From positions 1 through 8,058 of the forward strand of contig CAJUFP010000165.1 of NCBI GenBank assembly GCA_910585645.1: a DNA stretch of 8,058 nt, given 5' to 3'. The notes beneath the pieces were generated by a model, which ran no database searches, was not told the DNA's origin, and saw nothing but the letters and a program-made list of their open reading frames with translations. This stretch comes from an uncultured Hungatella sp. (GTDB lineage: Bacteria; Bacillota; Clostridia; Lachnospirales; Lachnospiraceae). The position numbers and the translations under genes were made by a program. Shown one piece after another: positions 6,889 through 8,058 of this stretch (position 1 is the first letter of the stretch; each line of letters begins with the position of its first letter).

Positions 6889-7026
6889 CTATCCACTGGG
6901 GGAATTGGCCGGATCGGTCTCTACCGCGCTGCGCTCCTGGCCGCCCGGCGTAACTCCCTGAACGACCTCTCCATAGGCCCGGTTGATGATTATATATCCG
7001 ATTACGATTCCCGTTGTCCAACCCAA
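6889..7026 (-). CDS. Possible small single-pass membrane ORF, TTG start
   Basis: A 45-residue frame begins at a TTG (7026) with GGAAGGA about 11 bases upstream and runs to a TAG at 6891-6889. It has one hydrophobic stretch, TTGIVIGYIII (residues 4-14), followed by a polar tail including GVTPGGQERSAVETDP. Codon use looks coding-like, and a ribosome site with an ATG for the next small frame follows 21 bases later. The TTG start, wide spacing, short length and position after the spoVT terminator all weaken the case. It may instead be a remnant of a longer gene. No family recognised. Apart from this and the neighbouring small frame, 6698-7062 holds nothing I can identify. Confidence 0.22.
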   Translation of the reverse strand: MGWTTGIVIGYIIINRAYGEVVQGVTPGGQERSAVETDPANSPSG

Positions 7027-7062
7027 TCAGGATAGGGTCCTTCCAGATAGCTGCACAAAACC

Positions 7063-7115
7063 AAAAAGGTCAATCTTCCACGCTGATAATACATCGCAAA
7101 AGATTGACCCTTTTT
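7063..7115. terminator. Bidirectional intrinsic terminator after spoVT
   Basis: Arms AAAAAGGTCAATCTT (7063-7077) and AAGATTGACC then C then TTTTT (7100-7115) pair over 15 bases with a single bulged base and a loop of about 22 bases. On the minus strand the stem ends in TTTTT, as expected for a terminator starting 2 bases after the spoVT stop codon. Because both ends carry T runs on their own strand, it should also stop plus-strand transcripts coming from the TetR-family gene. Confidence 0.8.
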
Positions 7116-7117
7116 CA

Positions 7118-7666
7118 TTATCCTTCCATCTGTCGTCCCAGAAATCCGGCTGCTGTTGTCACCAGCTTAACCTCCATATCCCCCATCTTGGCCTTCGGCT
7201 CCCTGCTCAAAAGAGAAACGCTTCCAATAGCGTCGCCTTCGCAGATAATGGGCGCCACTGCCTGGGCTGTGATCCCTTCCATTTCCTCGGACGTCACGGA
7301 AATAAAACTTTTATCTTCTTTGGAAGCCACAACTGTATTTCTCTCCCCAATGGCGTGTTCCAGCTGCTTGCTGATGGTCTTTGCAAGCAGATCCTTCTTA
7401 GAACCGCCGGAAACCGCAATCACCTGATCCCTGTCCGTGATGCATACCATCAGCCCTGTGGCCTGGGCCATGGCCTCCGCATACTGCCCCGCAAATGCTG
7501 TCAGCTCCACCATAGGCGAATATTTTTTCAAAATAATCTCCCCTTCTCTGTCCGTAAAGATTTCAAGGGGAGTACCTTCCCTAAGTCTTAATGTTCTTCT
7601 TATTTCCTTTGGAATGACTACTCTTCCAAGGTCATCGATTCTTCTCACAATTCCCGTAGCTTTCAT
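7118..7666 (-). CDS. spoVT: Stage V sporulation protein T, AbrB-type transcriptional regulator
   Basis: The 182-residue protein has the two-part structure of SpoVT. Residues 1-50 form an AbrB-type swapped-hairpin DNA-binding domain, beginning MKATGIVRRIDDLGRVVIPK, nearly invariant in SpoVT proteins. Residues 55-178 form a GAF-like sensor domain, ending with TTAAGFLGRQME. In Bacillus subtilis SpoVT (178 residues) is a forespore regulator that adjusts sigma-G-dependent genes and spore coat and germination properties; the same role is inferred here. The ATG at 7666 has GGAGG 9 bases upstream. It is a single-gene unit: a terminator starts 2 bases after the stop. Candidate promoters at 7721-7749 and 7855-7883 lie upstream. 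Its presence indicates an endospore-forming host. I see no sign that it is functionally linked to the exporter cluster. Confidence 0.97.
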   Translation of the reverse strand: MKATGIVRRIDDLGRVVIPKEIRRTLRLREGTPLEIFTDREGEIILKKYSPMVELTAFAGQYAEAMAQATGLMVCITDRDQVIAVSGGSKKDLLAKTISKQLEHAIGERNTVVASKEDKSFISVTSEEMEGITAQAVAPIICEGDAIGSVSLLSREPKAKMGDMEVKLVTTAAGFLGRQMEG

Positions 7667-7687
7667 ATCACAATTCCTCCATTTTGC

Positions 7688-7707
7688 ATGATATCATTAC
7701 CTGGTAA
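7688..7707. repeat. Two adjacent short palindromes in the spoVT leader
   Basis: A perfect 10-bp palindrome ATGATATCAT (7688-7697) abuts an 11-bp palindrome TTACCTGGTAA (7697-7707). They lie between the proximal candidate start point and the spoVT ribosome site, so they could be a regulator site or a small leader structure. Short palindromes occur by chance, so support is weak. Confidence 0.3.
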
Positions 7708-7720
7708 CTTGCTGTAAATG

Positions 7721-7749
7721 TAGTATTTGTAAAATGGGGGAATTTATAC
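7721..7749 (-). promoter_or_regulatory. spoVT: Candidate forespore (sigma-G/F-like) promoter of spoVT
   Basis: On the minus strand GTATA (7749-7745) is followed after 17 bases by AATACTA (7727-7721). This resembles forespore sigma-factor promoters, whose -35 is of the GNATA type and -10 near CATANTA. Initiation near 7714 would leave about 50 bases before the start codon. spoVT depends on sigma-G in Bacillus subtilis, so the fit is reasonable, but the match is read by eye. Confidence 0.45.
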
Positions 7750-7854
7750 TGCCCAAATATCCCAATGCCATATCTTTCCAAAGAAGGGCAAATTCTATCC
7801 CTGTCTTTACTCTCCAACTCTATCTGTATTCTTGATTCTATATCGTCTTATTTT

Positions 7855-7883
7855 ATCATACCTCAAAATTTCTTTGTTGTCAT
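7855..7883 (-). promoter_or_regulatory. Candidate sigma-A-like promoter, distal, upstream of spoVT
   Basis: On the minus strand ATGACA (7883-7878) is followed after 17 bases by TATGAT (7860-7855), five of six matches at each element. It would start transcription near 7848 and give a leader of about 180 bases before spoVT. Apart from this promoter, the proximal candidate and the palindromes, 7667-8058 is AT-rich and shows no gene, clear hairpin or riboswitch. Confidence 0.4.
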
Positions 7884-8058
7884 TGAATCGCTGATTTAAA
7901 GGGCTGCGTTTTATCACACTTCATCATGATTCATGGTTACCCCTAAAAATGCCGGTTTTATCGGGATTATTCAACATCATTCTTTACTATTAGGCTTATC
8001 AACCGCCGTCTTTATTTATGTGGATATTCTTCTTATTTGGGGTGGAAATTGGGGTAAA

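Noticed and set aside
7002..7118. 38-codon minus-strand frame starting at an ATG that overlaps the spoVT stop
   Set aside because: Most of its first half is the spoVT terminator hairpin, its ribosome site is only 3 bases from the ATG, and the peptide has no family features.
8036..8055. Repeated TTGGGGT at the right edge
   Set aside because: Only two 7-base copies at the window boundary; no array structure or wider context to support a repeat element.

Overview
The window looks like chromosomal DNA from a spore-forming Firmicute of the Clostridia, probably Lachnospiraceae-like. The placement is inferred: it carries a clear spoVT gene (the stage V sporulation regulator), strong AGGAGG-type ribosome binding sites, sigma-A-type promoters and moderate base composition. 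No rRNA, tRNA, insertion sequence, phage gene or CRISPR array was seen.

From right to left the layout is as follows. (1) 7667-8058 is a gene-free leader for spoVT with two candidate promoters. (2) spoVT lies at 7118-7666 on the minus strand and ends in a symmetric hairpin terminator. (3) 6698-7062 is a poorly coding gap that may hold two very small minus-strand reading frames, one apparently frameshifted. (4) A TetR-family regulator gene is at 6164-6697 on the plus strand. (5) A regulatory gap holds a near-consensus promoter for the regulator, a probable opposing promoter and a near-perfect 21-bp palindrome between them. (6) A minus-strand cluster starts at about 6005: two half-transporter ABC exporter genes (overlapping by 8 bp), a cytidylate-kinase-like gene 16 bp further on, a CmpB/DUF1113-like membrane protein gene, and after 72 bp an alpha/beta hydrolase gene of the HSL family. 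(7) At the left edge a strong sigma-A-like promoter reads out of the window.

Working model (inference): the TetR-family protein binds the palindrome and controls its own gene and the exporter operon, as in many TetR/ABC drug-efflux loci. The two ABC subunits form an asymmetric heterodimer. The upstream one has a degenerate catalytic Asp and a Gln in place of the H-loop His but an intact FSGGQ signature. The downstream one has an intact Walker B Glu and H-loop His but a degenerate VSAGQ signature. The roles of the kinase-like and membrane proteins in the operon are unknown. The hydrolase keeps the oxyanion HGGG motif, the nucleophile Ser and the acidic Asp, but a Tyr codon sits where the catalytic His is expected.

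I found no clear novel defence or mobile system. The most unusual points are the His-to-Tyr change in the hydrolase, the face-to-face promoter arrangement around one operator, the kinase-like gene inside an exporter operon, and the small decayed frames beside spoVT.
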